The notes under the pieces: generated by a model
What the model was told of the DNA's origin: nothing
Database searches by the model: none
The model's input: only the letters and a program-made list of their open reading frames with translations
Shown: positions 33,086-40,684 of the stretch, one piece after another
Layout of the letters: every line of letters begins with the position of its first letter
How positions within the stretch are numbered: the stretch's first letter is position 1
Translations under genes and position numbers: made by a program
DNA from: a virus
Reading direction: 5' to 3' (one strand)
IMG/VR virus record: IMGVR_UViG_3300042731_003040
Span: 1 to 64,000 of that record
Length of the DNA stretch: 64,000 nucleotides

Positions 33086-33634
33086 ATGGCGAGGACCTAC
33101 GATTCCGGGGATGCTATTGAGTCGGTGGCCAATGGCTTGATTCCTCAGTACCACCCTGAACTAACCTCTGCTCGAATGGCGTATGTCTTCGTCGATCGAG
33201 CGGGCAAGAAAGCCGGCAAAGAGGTGATGGGAGTCACCAAAAAAATCGGTGGCGTTCACGAGTACCTTCTAGAGAAGGACTTCTTGATCGTCATTGCTCT
33301 GGACAAGTGGAACGAGCTCAACGAAGGCCAGCGGTTGGCTTTGGTTGACCACTTGCTAGAACGGTGCACCGGTGAGGAGGACGAAAGCACGGGTGAGATG
33401 CGCTGGAAGGTGCGTGAACCTGATGTTCAGGAGTTCGCTTCGATTCTGCAGCGTCGGGGCGTGTGGCATTCGGACCTTTCTGGGTTCGTTTCCGTGGCTC
33501 AGTTGATTTCCGTGGACGAGATCGTCGAGGAAGAAGTGGAAGTCCAGGGCGAAGAAGGGGAGAGGGAGAACGTTGTCGTTTCTGAGTCGGCGGACGACGA
33601 CGAAGACGAAGATTTCGATTTCGATGACGACTAG
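33086..33634 (+). CDS. phage metallopeptidase-like protein lacking HExxH, acidic tail
   Basis: The 182-residue protein resembles the putative phage metallopeptidase family: YHPELTSARMAYVFVDRAGK, then GVHEYLLEKDFLIVIALDKWNEL, then QRLALVDHLLERC. In that family the last segment normally carries an HExxH-type zinc site. Here it reads DHLLER, so the catalytic Glu and second His are missing. It is probably not a protease. The final 50 residues are acidic (DDDEDEDFDFDDD). ATG at 33086 has AGGAG eight bases upstream, better than the ATG at 33080. Confidence 0.6.
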   Translation: MARTYDSGDAIESVANGLIPQYHPELTSARMAYVFVDRAGKKAGKEVMGVTKKIGGVHEYLLEKDFLIVIALDKWNELNEGQRLALVDHLLERCTGEEDESTGEMRWKVREPDVQEFASILQRRGVWHSDLSGFVSVAQLISVDEIVEEEVEVQGEEGERENVVVSESADDDEDEDFDFDDD

Positions 33635-33658
33635 ACCAACTTGACGAACCCAGGGGTC

Positions 33659-33680
33659 GGTGGGGACTTCGGTCTCCACC
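33659..33680 (+). other. stable UUCG-loop hairpin upstream of dnaX
   Basis: ggtggggac-ttcg-gtctccacc forms a nine-pair stem with one G-T pair, closed by a C(TTCG)G tetraloop, a very stable RNA fold. No T run follows, so it is more likely an mRNA stability or processing element than a terminator. It sits 30 bases before the dnaX start. Confidence 0.55.
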
Positions 33681-33709
33681 CGGGGCCTCCTGGTAGGTAG
33701 GCTCCTTTC

Positions 33710-35104
33710 ATGTGGGACGTTAAGTATCGTCCAAAGAAGTTCTCTGACGTGCTGGGCCAACCCGGCATCGTACAGGTGTTGAAGGCTAGGCTGAAGAACG
33801 GCACTGCTCTAGACACTTCGTACATTTTTTCCGGGGGTCATGGGATCGGCAAAACCACCCTGTCCAGGATTTTGGCCAGGGCTTTGCTTTGTCATGATCT
33901 TCAGCCTGAGGGAGAGCCCTGCAATCAGTGTGACAACTGTCGAGACATCTTGAGCGAGACCTCTCATGCGTTTCAGGAGCTGGATGCTGCCAGCTCGGGG
34001 ACCATAGACAACGTACGTTCGATGGTCGAGTCTCTGCCCTTTGCTGTGCAAGGGGCTGCCAAGAGGATCATCCTCTTCGATGAGATGCATCGCATGTCTC
34101 GGGATAGCCAAGACGTGTTGCTGAAGCCTATCGAAGACAAGCGTTTGGTGGGCATCTTCTGCACTACTGAACCTACCAAGATCCGAGCTACTATTCAGTC
34201 CAGGTGTGAGGAGTTCACGCTAAGGCCAATCACTCGGGAGGACATCCTGGCTCGAATGAAGAGGGTCTTAGAACAAGAGGGGGTCACCTACGATGAAGAC
34301 GCTGTGAACATCGTCATCGACTATTCAGGGGGACATGTACGGGATGTGCTCAACCGGCTGGAGATGATGGGACAGCTTGGGGAGATCACCCAGGAGTCTG
34401 TTCGAGAGTATCTGAACCTGTCTGTGGTCTCGCTTTACTATGAGATCTTGTTGTCTCTGGGGGACCCTGCTGTCTCTTTGCGGTTAGTAGATCAGGCTGT
34501 GGATCGAGTGGGGGCGGATCAGGTGACCTCTGGTTTGGCCGAAGCTGCTATGAGCTCCTATCGGCTGGCTCACAAGATGCATTCTGACTTCGTGTATGCC
34601 GATCGAAAACTGGCAGTGAAGGTTTACGAGGTCTACGGGGATGCTGTGGTTCAGTTAGCTAGGTATTTCCTGAGGGATCGTAAGGTAACGGCTCCAGGGT
34701 TGTTGTGTGATGTGGTCTTGTGTGCCGGAGGGGTCCCTTCTGCGGTAGCTGAGAGCACTTCTCAGGTGGTCGTGAACGCCCCTCAGAGCGCCCCTGTTTC
34801 GGTTTCTTTACCAGAGGCCCCTACTGCTCCTACTGCCTCCAATCCTGTTTCTGAGCCAACCTCAGCCGTTGCTGCTGTGTCTGGTTCTGAGACCTTGAAA
34901 CCAGAAAAAGTCCCTGCTCCTGCCACTAGAACGTTGACTAGTTTGGATCACAAGGCAATATCTCCTGACATGCCCCGAGGTAGTTGTCCTGAGGAGCCTT
35001 TGGTGATCCCCAAAGGGACCAGTGATCGTGCCAATGACCTTTTGACTCCGGCGGAATGGCGACAGGCTTTTCAGAAGCTCTACTTGAGTCAAAATCGTGG
35101 GTGA
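33710..35104 (+). CDS. dnaX: DNA polymerase III gamma/tau subunit (clamp-loader motor)
   Basis: The 464-residue protein has the DnaX opening WDVKYRPKKFSDVLGQP. Walker A is GGHGIGKT (42-49), and the zinc module is C61, C71, C74, C77 (EPCNQCDNC). Walker B is LFDEMHRMS and the arginine-bearing motif is TIQSRCEEF. The collar domain follows to about 350, then a Pro/Ala/Ser-rich linker and a short helix at the end (PAEWRQAFQKLYLS). This is the ATP-driven part of the loader, partnering the phage delta and delta'. Length fits gamma more than tau, though the end helix may contact polymerase. A ribosome binding site (TAGGTAGG) precedes it. Confidence 0.95.
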   Translation: MWDVKYRPKKFSDVLGQPGIVQVLKARLKNGTALDTSYIFSGGHGIGKTTLSRILARALLCHDLQPEGEPCNQCDNCRDILSETSHAFQELDAASSGTIDNVRSMVESLPFAVQGAAKRIILFDEMHRMSRDSQDVLLKPIEDKRLVGIFCTTEPTKIRATIQSRCEEFTLRPITREDILARMKRVLEQEGVTYDEDAVNIVIDYSGGHVRDVLNRLEMMGQLGEITQESVREYLNLSVVSLYYEILLSLGDPAVSLRLVDQAVDRVGADQVTSGLAEAAMSSYRLAHKMHSDFVYADRKLAVKVYEVYGDAVVQLARYFLRDRKVTAPGLLCDVVLCAGGVPSAVAESTSQVVVNAPQSAPVSVSLPEAPTAPTASNPVSEPTSAVAAVSGSETLKPEKVPAPATRTLTSLDHKAISPDMPRGSCPEEPLVIPKGTSDRANDLLTPAEWRQAFQKLYLSQNRG

Positions 35105-36914
35105 ATGGTTAGTTATAGAGCTGTCCTCTCGGTGTGAGGGGGAGGACCCTAGAGTCCTTCAGGAGGCTTTGACGCGCTTGGTCAAAACCTCTGAGGTGTT
35201 CGTTCCTGCGGCCGTCACAGAGATAGGGGACGATGTTGTCTACTCATATCTCTTGGAGGGGTATGCCTTCGTTCGTCGAGACAGCCCTGATTCCACTTAT
35301 TTGAGATTGGAGAACAGCCGTTACGTAGAGTCTGTTTTGACGGAGCCTCGGGGTTCAGGGGGGAGTCGTCGGTTGTCTACTGTATCAGAAGAGGACATAG
35401 ACAGGTTTCGGCGACAGGTGAAGGCTATTTCAGATCAGGGGATCAGCGTTGGAGACACCGTCACAATCACCTCTGGTCCCTATCGGAATATAGAGGCTAC
35501 GGTAGTCGAGGACATCGCAGAAGAGGGGATGGTCCAGGTGCACGTGAAGCTGCGCTCCAAGCAGTCTCTGGTGACGTTGCCACGAGGCTTCTTGAGGGTA
35601 GTAAAGAGGGCCCCTCTTTCCCCGGTCTACAATCGGATGGCTTCCCTAAGGGCCTGGTCCACGATGGCTACGGCCCTCTTGGAGTGGGAGGAAGGCGATT
35701 GGAGCCAGGTCCAAGCGGCGTATGACCGGTACCATCGACTGCACCAGTGGTCCAACAAAGGGAGGCTTCTCTACTCCTTCCTAGGGTCCAAAGGAATTTT
35801 GGACCATTCTTATCGGGATTTGCAGCGGAGACTGCAACGTTTGTCTCGTGTAAAGGCAGCGGCTAGAAAGGCCAGTAGGATCTGTAATCTCATAGCCTTT
35901 TCTAGGGGGTGGGCGGGACCCCGTGATTTGGAGTCTCTTCAGAACAAACTGATGGATTTGGCGTGGCTGGATGACGTGATGCGTCGAGTTCAGGAGCTCC
36001 ATCGTAGCTACAATGTACTGAATCGTAGGTTAACCCATAGGAACGAGAAGCGTAAGATGGTTCAGAACGTGTTGATTGATGGGCACAACTTGGCTTTTCG
36101 GTGCATGTATGCCCCTGGAATGTCCAGGCTGTCTGATAGTCAGGGACGTCCTACGGGGCTTATTGTGGGGTTCCTTCGTAGCCTGGGGGCTCTTCGCAAG
36201 AAATACCCCACGGCCCGCTTTTGGGTTACTTGGGACGGCTCTTCGCAAAGGCGCAAGTCGTCATTTGCTGACTACAAGGCAAATCGTCCAGTTAGGGAGG
36301 CCGATGAGTCTGGGTTTGACCAAATGGCTTATGTACGCAAAGTTATTGTGTATTTAGGGGTGACTCAAGCCTTCAACCCAGAAGAAGAAGCGGATGACGT
36401 GATTGGGGCTTTGGTGAAGGGGGACTTGGTTTCCCAGAAGAACGTGATCTTTTCCTCCGACAAAGATCTCCTACAGTTGGTTACACACGACACTTTCCTG
36501 TTGATCCCGGCCATCGGAAGTAGAAAGGAAATTTTGTTCGAAGGTCCCGAAATCGTTGAAGAATATATGGGGGTTCCACCTGGAAAAATGGTGGAGTTTA
36601 GGGCTCTGTGTGGGGACCCTAGTGACAACATTCCTGGGGTGCCTAGAGTTCCAAAGAAGGTATTGCGAGCATTGATTCAGGCCCATGGTTCGGTGGATGG
36701 CATATACAAATCTGGATTGGCTGGTTTGACAAGAAATCAATATGATCGCTTGCGTTCCGCCGAACCTCAGGTGAGAATTAACCTAGAACTGATGGCGTTA
36801 GTTGACGTCGAAGTCTCTCTCACGTATCCAGATGTAAACAGCAGTGTTGCTCAGCAGTTGATGGAGGAAGTGGGGATCAAACCCCAACCCATCCTTAAAG
36901 CGTTTGGATTGTAG
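35097..36914 (+). CDS. fusion of NusG-like NGN-KOW module with 5'-3' exonuclease
   Basis: This is one unbroken 605-residue frame. Residues 1-110 fit a NusG NGN domain (GEWLVIELSSRCEG, YLLEGYAFVRR) and 114-170 a KOW domain (GDTVTITSGPYRNIEATVV). Residues 172-320 are basic and helical. Residues 321-605 are a full-length 5'-3' exonuclease/FEN domain: D328 in VLIDGHN, DYKANRP, EEEADDVIG, SSDKDLLQLV and the helix-hairpin-helix stretch CGDPSDNIPGVP. NusG proteins bind the RNA polymerase clamp; FEN enzymes remove RNA primers and flaps. An internal ATG at 36057 could also yield the nuclease alone. The gene overlaps dnaX by 8 bases. The domain calls are strong; the joint function is inferred. Confidence 0.88.
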   Translation: MGEWLVIELSSRCEGEDPRVLQEALTRLVKTSEVFVPAAVTEIGDDVVYSYLLEGYAFVRRDSPDSTYLRLENSRYVESVLTEPRGSGGSRRLSTVSEEDIDRFRRQVKAISDQGISVGDTVTITSGPYRNIEATVVEDIAEEGMVQVHVKLRSKQSLVTLPRGFLRVVKRAPLSPVYNRMASLRAWSTMATALLEWEEGDWSQVQAAYDRYHRLHQWSNKGRLLYSFLGSKGILDHSYRDLQRRLQRLSRVKAAARKASRICNLIAFSRGWAGPRDLESLQNKLMDLAWLDDVMRRVQELHRSYNVLNRRLTHRNEKRKMVQNVLIDGHNLAFRCMYAPGMSRLSDSQGRPTGLIVGFLRSLGALRKKYPTARFWVTWDGSSQRRKSSFADYKANRPVREADESGFDQMAYVRKVIVYLGVTQAFNPEEEADDVIGALVKGDLVSQKNVIFSSDKDLLQLVTHDTFLLIPAIGSRKEILFEGPEIVEEYMGVPPGKMVEFRALCGDPSDNIPGVPRVPKKVLRALIQAHGSVDGIYKSGLAGLTRNQYDRLRSAEPQVRINLELMALVDVEVSLTYPDVNSSVAQQLMEEVGIKPQPILKAFGL

Positions 36915-36923
36915 GAGTGTGAT

Positions 36924-37595
36924 ATGGCTGCTTCTGGGTATGTGATCCCTGTAAATCCTCACGAGCTTGCAAGTAGGGTTCCCACCCACGATCCTTGGTA
37001 CGACGAAGAGAATACGTTCGAAGACGATGACGAAGAGGAGGATGGTTTTTCTGAAGTCGATGAAGAGGAAATGGCTGCTTTGGTAGCCACCATTGACTAC
37101 GAGAGCCAGATAGCCCCTTTTTTGGATCGTATTCCCGAGCGTGAAGCAGACCTGATCTATCTCTACTTCATCCAACACAAACGACAAGCGGATATAGCCA
37201 CCATTTTTGGAGTGACACAGGCGGCTATCTCCTATCGATTGGACCGGGGTATCAAGCGAATCAAGTTCCTCTTGGACATCCCTCAAGTGACGGAAGACGA
37301 CCTTCGGGCTGACCTCCCTGAAGTGTTCCCGGACTCGATGGATATCGATATCTTGGTGGGTATGTGGAAGACAACCTGCCAATCGGAAGTAGCCTCTCAA
37401 CTCCGGTTAACACAGGGCCGGGTGCGCCACCGGTTCTTCAAAGCTGTCCGGGTGTTGCAGGAGGCGGCCGAACAGAACGAGAGGTTAAAGCCTTACAGTC
37501 AGATTTTCTCGAAAATTTCAAGCAAGCGGTTCAACATTCTGAGGGAAGTTAAATTACCACAGTGGTCAAATCGGGGTGGTGACGAGTGCTTGTGA
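36924..37595 (+). CDS. sigma region 4-like transcription regulator with two HTH domains
   Basis: The 223-residue protein has an acidic N-terminal 60 residues (FEDDDEEEDGFSEVDEEE). A first helix-turn-helix at about 70-115 follows (IPEREADLIYLYFIQHKRQ, then ADIATIFGVTQAAISYRL), which looks like sigma region 4. A second HTH lies at about 145-180 (SEVASQLRLTQGRVRHRF). It is the last gene before the terminator that separates replication and virion genes, a fitting place for a middle or late gene regulator. There is no region 2, so it would not act as a full sigma factor alone. A perfect TAGGAGTG site precedes the ATG. Confidence 0.75.
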   Translation: MAASGYVIPVNPHELASRVPTHDPWYDEENTFEDDDEEEDGFSEVDEEEMAALVATIDYESQIAPFLDRIPEREADLIYLYFIQHKRQADIATIFGVTQAAISYRLDRGIKRIKFLLDIPQVTEDDLRADLPEVFPDSMDIDILVGMWKTTCQSEVASQLRLTQGRVRHRFFKAVRVLQEAAEQNERLKPYSQIFSKISSKRFNILREVKLPQWSNRGGDECL

Positions 37596-37615
37596 GTTTC
37601 ACTGGAGTTGCAGTA

Positions 37616-37662
37616 GGCCCGGAGGCTGGGGGGTGAAGGCCCCTAAGGCCGGGTTTTCTTTT
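37616..37662 (+). terminator. rho-independent terminator closing the replication module
   Basis: cccgg at 37618-37622 pairs with ccggg at 37649-37653. Inner G/C pairing (gggg with cccc) strengthens the stem, and a TTTTCTTTT tract follows. It marks the boundary between the replication and virion modules. Confidence 0.88.
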
Positions 37663-37666
37663 ATGT

Positions 37667-37688
37667 AGTCTCTTCCTCGGGAGAGACT
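37667..37688 (+). promoter_or_regulatory. hairpin hiding the ribosome binding site of the first virion gene
   Basis: agtctct (37667-37673) and agagact (37682-37688) form a seven-pair perfect stem. The likely Shine-Dalgarno GGAGAG (37680-37685) lies largely in the 3' arm, four bases before the GTG start at 37692. Translation would need the stem to open, so this may be a translational switch at the module boundary. Confidence 0.45.
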
Positions 37689-37691
37689 ATC

Positions 37692-38597
37692 GTGACTCTA
37701 GCCGCCAATCTCCGAACTCAAAGTTACCAGTATGGGTACCAGGTTGCCGAAGGCCGGTGGGTCTGGACTACCCAGGTAGATGTGACTTTGGCGTCTCCCG
37801 TCTACCGAATCACGAACATCGTCTCTCCCTACGGAATCCTTCGAGACACGATCCCCATTCCGGGAGAGGTCATCACGGCGATGAGTGATTCCATTGCCGA
37901 GATCCAGCAGCAGTTCCCACCGACCATCTTGCTGGGGCCTCCTACGTCTCTCACCTTTACAGTGGACGAGGGCCGGGGTTTCAGCCCGTCCCAGAACGTG
38001 GTGTTGACCAACACTGGGGTTTACGGGTCGTTGCTGGGCACCACTCTTGTAGCTTCGGCTTCTTACATCCTGGTGGACCCCGAGACGGTGGGGAACCTGT
38101 CCTTCAATGAGTCTGGGGCCTTTGATGTGTCTGTGGACTCCACAGACTTGTTGGCGGCGTCCAGTCCTTACGTTGGTAGCGTCACGGTCCAGGATGTTCA
38201 CGCCACCAACAGTCCCCAACTGTTGCCGGTGAATATCATCGTGCGACCCAAGGCTGTCATTGATCTGTCTGTGCCTTCATTGAGTTTCTCGGTAGTGAAG
38301 CCTCTCACGGGTGTGTTCCCGCCGATTCCCTCCCAGGACTTCACGATCGAGAACATTGGGCCTTCTGGTTCTGTGCTGGACTACCAGGTACAGAGGGTTG
38401 GCACAGCTTCACATACTTGGTTGACCAGTTTCTCTCCTGTCAGCGGTACTCTTGGTTCTGCCGAGACTGATATTGTCACTGTCAACGTAGCTCCTGATTC
38501 CAACTTGACGGCGGGGGTCTACACGGAGACTTTGCGTGTGAGTGGGTACAGTTCCAACTCCTATGTGGATTTGGAAGTGACCTTGACCATCACCTGA
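37692..38597 (+). CDS. Ig/BACON-like beta-sandwich virion protein
   Basis: The 301-residue protein starts at GTG. Residues 1-80 form an N-terminal domain. Two tandem beta-sandwich modules follow: one near 85-195 (SLTFTVDEGRGFSPSQNVVL) and one near 200-301 (SLSFSVVKPLTG, FTIENIGPSGSVLDYQV, GVYTETLRVSGYSS). The pattern of stripped-down strands ending in DLEVTLTIT is that of BACON or Ig-like domains, which phages use to decorate capsids or tails and bind surface glycans. It opens the virion operon behind a hairpin-covered start. Confidence 0.7.
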   Translation: MTLAANLRTQSYQYGYQVAEGRWVWTTQVDVTLASPVYRITNIVSPYGILRDTIPIPGEVITAMSDSIAEIQQQFPPTILLGPPTSLTFTVDEGRGFSPSQNVVLTNTGVYGSLLGTTLVASASYILVDPETVGNLSFNESGAFDVSVDSTDLLAASSPYVGSVTVQDVHATNSPQLLPVNIIVRPKAVIDLSVPSLSFSVVKPLTGVFPPIPSQDFTIENIGPSGSVLDYQVQRVGTASHTWLTSFSPVSGTLGSAETDIVTVNVAPDSNLTAGVYTETLRVSGYSSNSYVDLEVTLTIT

Positions 38598-38604
38598 GGC
38601 GATC

Positions 38605-38889
38605 ATGAAAGATTTTGATTTAGGTTCTGTGCAGAGTAGCAATGCTGGTCTCGATGCTTTTTTCGAGAACGAGCCGCAGGTGGTATCTCCTGTAGGAGCC
38701 GTCAAGCCCAAGACCTCTAGCATGATGCGGGTGGGCTCTCTGCAGCAGCTTCAGCCCTTCCAGCGGGTGTCTGCCGAGACCTTGGTGAACAAGTCCACTC
38801 AGGATTTGTGGGCTCTCCGTAAAAGCCAGAATGGGGAGTTCTTCATCGAGCGTCTGTTCGATGAAAAGGGGGCCCCTCTCAAGGGTTAA
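38605..38889 (+). CDS. hypothetical protein
   Basis: The 94-residue protein starts MKDFDLGSVQSSNAGLDAFF. It is polar and Ser/Gln-rich in the middle, with a short ordered end (LWALRKSQNGEFFIERLFDE) that may form a beta hairpin. A GAGGCG site precedes the ATG. No family is recognised. It lies in the virion operon directly before the Gly/Gln-rich gene and is likely co-expressed with it. Confidence 0.7.
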   Translation: MKDFDLGSVQSSNAGLDAFFENEPQVVSPVGAVKPKTSSMMRVGSLQQLQPFQRVSAETLVNKSTQDLWALRKSQNGEFFIERLFDEKGAPLKG

Positions 38890-38893
38890 GGGT

Positions 38894-40684
38894 ATGAGCC
38901 GCAAGACTTCGAATCTGTCCGACATTGCCCAAAGGGTGCGGTGTCGATACTTGTTGGCTGCTCAAGGGCTGGAAGGGGCTGACTTGAGCTCCACAAAAGG
39001 TTCAACCGATTCAGAAGGAACGGTCAGAACGGCATCTTTCCCCTTTCAGAAGCAGGATGGCCCTTCCGGCTCTCCTGCGGGCAACCAGAAGAGGGATATC
39101 CCCAAGGACCACCCCTTCGACCCCCGATCTCTAAAGCCTCTCAGCAAGGCTTTATGGGCCTCTAGTGTGGGTCTTGGGCACGCACTCACGGCCTACCGGT
39201 ATCTGTCACGTCTCAAGAGTGCCACGATCAGTCCGGACGGCCTGTTGGGAGGGCGGGGGTACGTGATGCCCGTGTCCGAGATGCGCCGGAAGCTCTACGA
39301 GGCATGTGAAGCCCTGAGCAACCTCTCGGATACGCTGTATGACGAGATTTCCGCCCCGCACTGGAAGCCCCGTTTGGCTCAACTCGACGAGAATACGGCT
39401 GAGGATGTGGAGCGCTTCGTCGAAGAGTCTCAGCAAGTGCTGGATAACCCTGAAGAGGGTGCTGAGGACAAGATCAAGGAGATCGAGGAGGAAAACGACG
39501 GTAACTCTGAGACTTCTAAGGAAAAGTCTTCTCAGTTGCCGGAAGCGGGGCAGGACTCGTCGCTTTCTGCTGAAATGGCTCCGCAGGAGAAGGAGGCCCG
39601 CCTTCGAGGGGTCCCAAAGCTCGTTGCCTATCTGGATGACCATCAAGGGTTTTCCAAGAAGGGCGCTCTGGTCACCATGGAGCAGCTTTTGGCGTGGAGC
39701 GAGGATGATTCTGTACCTCGTGTAGACAACAGGGATCCTGGTGAGGGACAAGGGCCTTTCGGTTCCTTCAACAAAGACGAGCCTCTTGTTTCTGACGAGT
39801 GGGGGCAGCAACAGGGAGGGCGGTTCGATGATGACTATGACTACCCTTCTGAGTGGGAAAATGACCTGCGGATGGCAGGGATGCTGGTCTATCTCAATGA
39901 CGGCACTCCTGTAGACCCTACGGATCTTCCTTCTGGTGTGCCCTCCAACTCTGTGCCTTTGACTGAAGTTCAGGAGCGTCTTGGTCAATTGGCCGGTGTG
40001 GTAGAGGTGCAAGCTTCTGAAGGACCTAGCACCCTGGCCGAGATCAAAGAACAGTTTGGGGTGGATGTTAGCCCTATCAGGTTTTCTCAGTCGGTGATGC
40101 CGGAAGACTCTACGCCTACTGAAGCTTGGGACTATGGGTTGGGGTATGGTGCCCGCGGACAAGGCGTCTTGGAGATGGAAGTTCCGGGACCTCAATCCGA
40201 GCTCCCTTCGTCTGCAGCGCCTGAATGGGGTTCTGGGGGGGATGCCGTAGATGTGTCTCTGAATGAGCGTCGTGGGCAAGGTCGTGGGCAAGGGGGTTAC
40301 GGTCGTGGACAAGGTCCTGGAAGGGGCCAAGGACCTGGCTGTACAGAGGAAGGGCCAGGTCAAGGTCAAGGTGTTGGTCAGGGACAACGCCAGCGTATGC
40401 GTAAACGGGATCCCTCCAACTGCCCTCGTCTTGAATCCACCTTACCAGGAGACGGTCAGCCTCCTGTTGCCCGATCGGACTACTATTATGGTCCTGGCGG
40501 GGGTCCTACTCTGTCAGAGTCAGGGCTGCCTTCAGAAGCAACTCCGGTAGAGGACTTCGATACCGGGCTTCTCGATACATCGTATAAGTCGGAAGATGTA
40601 GAAACCCCTTACGTGCGTTTCGAAGACTCCTTCAGTGGGTACCGAGACGATCCGTTCCACGACTGGCCGCAAAAGGATGCGTGA
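38894..40684 (+). CDS. large acidic protein with GQG repeats
   Basis: The 596-residue protein starts MSRKTSNLSDIAQRVRCRYL; an upstream in-frame start was rejected because it overlaps the previous gene out of character. A helical domain covers about 90-200 (MRRKLYEACEALSNLSDTLY). Acidic linkers follow, then a GQG-rich low-complexity stretch at about 455-500 (RGQGRGQGGYGRGQGPG). The end is Tyr/Asp-rich. The composition suggests an extended or phase-separating virion or assembly protein. There are no catalytic motifs. It overlaps the next start by one base. Confidence 0.65.
   Translation: MSRKTSNLSDIAQRVRCRYLLAAQGLEGADLSSTKGSTDSEGTVRTASFPFQKQDGPSGSPAGNQKRDIPKDHPFDPRSLKPLSKALWASSVGLGHALTAYRYLSRLKSATISPDGLLGGRGYVMPVSEMRRKLYEACEALSNLSDTLYDEISAPHWKPRLAQLDENTAEDVERFVEESQQVLDNPEEGAEDKIKEIEEENDGNSETSKEKSSQLPEAGQDSSLSAEMAPQEKEARLRGVPKLVAYLDDHQGFSKKGALVTMEQLLAWSEDDSVPRVDNRDPGEGQGPFGSFNKDEPLVSDEWGQQQGGRFDDDYDYPSEWENDLRMAGMLVYLNDGTPVDPTDLPSGVPSNSVPLTEVQERLGQLAGVVEVQASEGPSTLAEIKEQFGVDVSPIRFSQSVMPEDSTPTEAWDYGLGYGARGQGVLEMEVPGPQSELPSSAAPEWGSGGDAVDVSLNERRGQGRGQGGYGRGQGPGRGQGPGCTEEGPGQGQGVGQGQRQRMRKRDPSNCPRLESTLPGDGQPPVARSDYYYGPGGGPTLSESGLPSEATPVEDFDTGLLDTSYKSEDVETPYVRFEDSFSGYRDDPFHDWPQKDA

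Noticed and set aside
39206-40387. 393-residue minus-strand frame
   Set aside because: It is long by chance, antisense to the GQG-repeat gene, with Arg/Leu-rich shadow composition.
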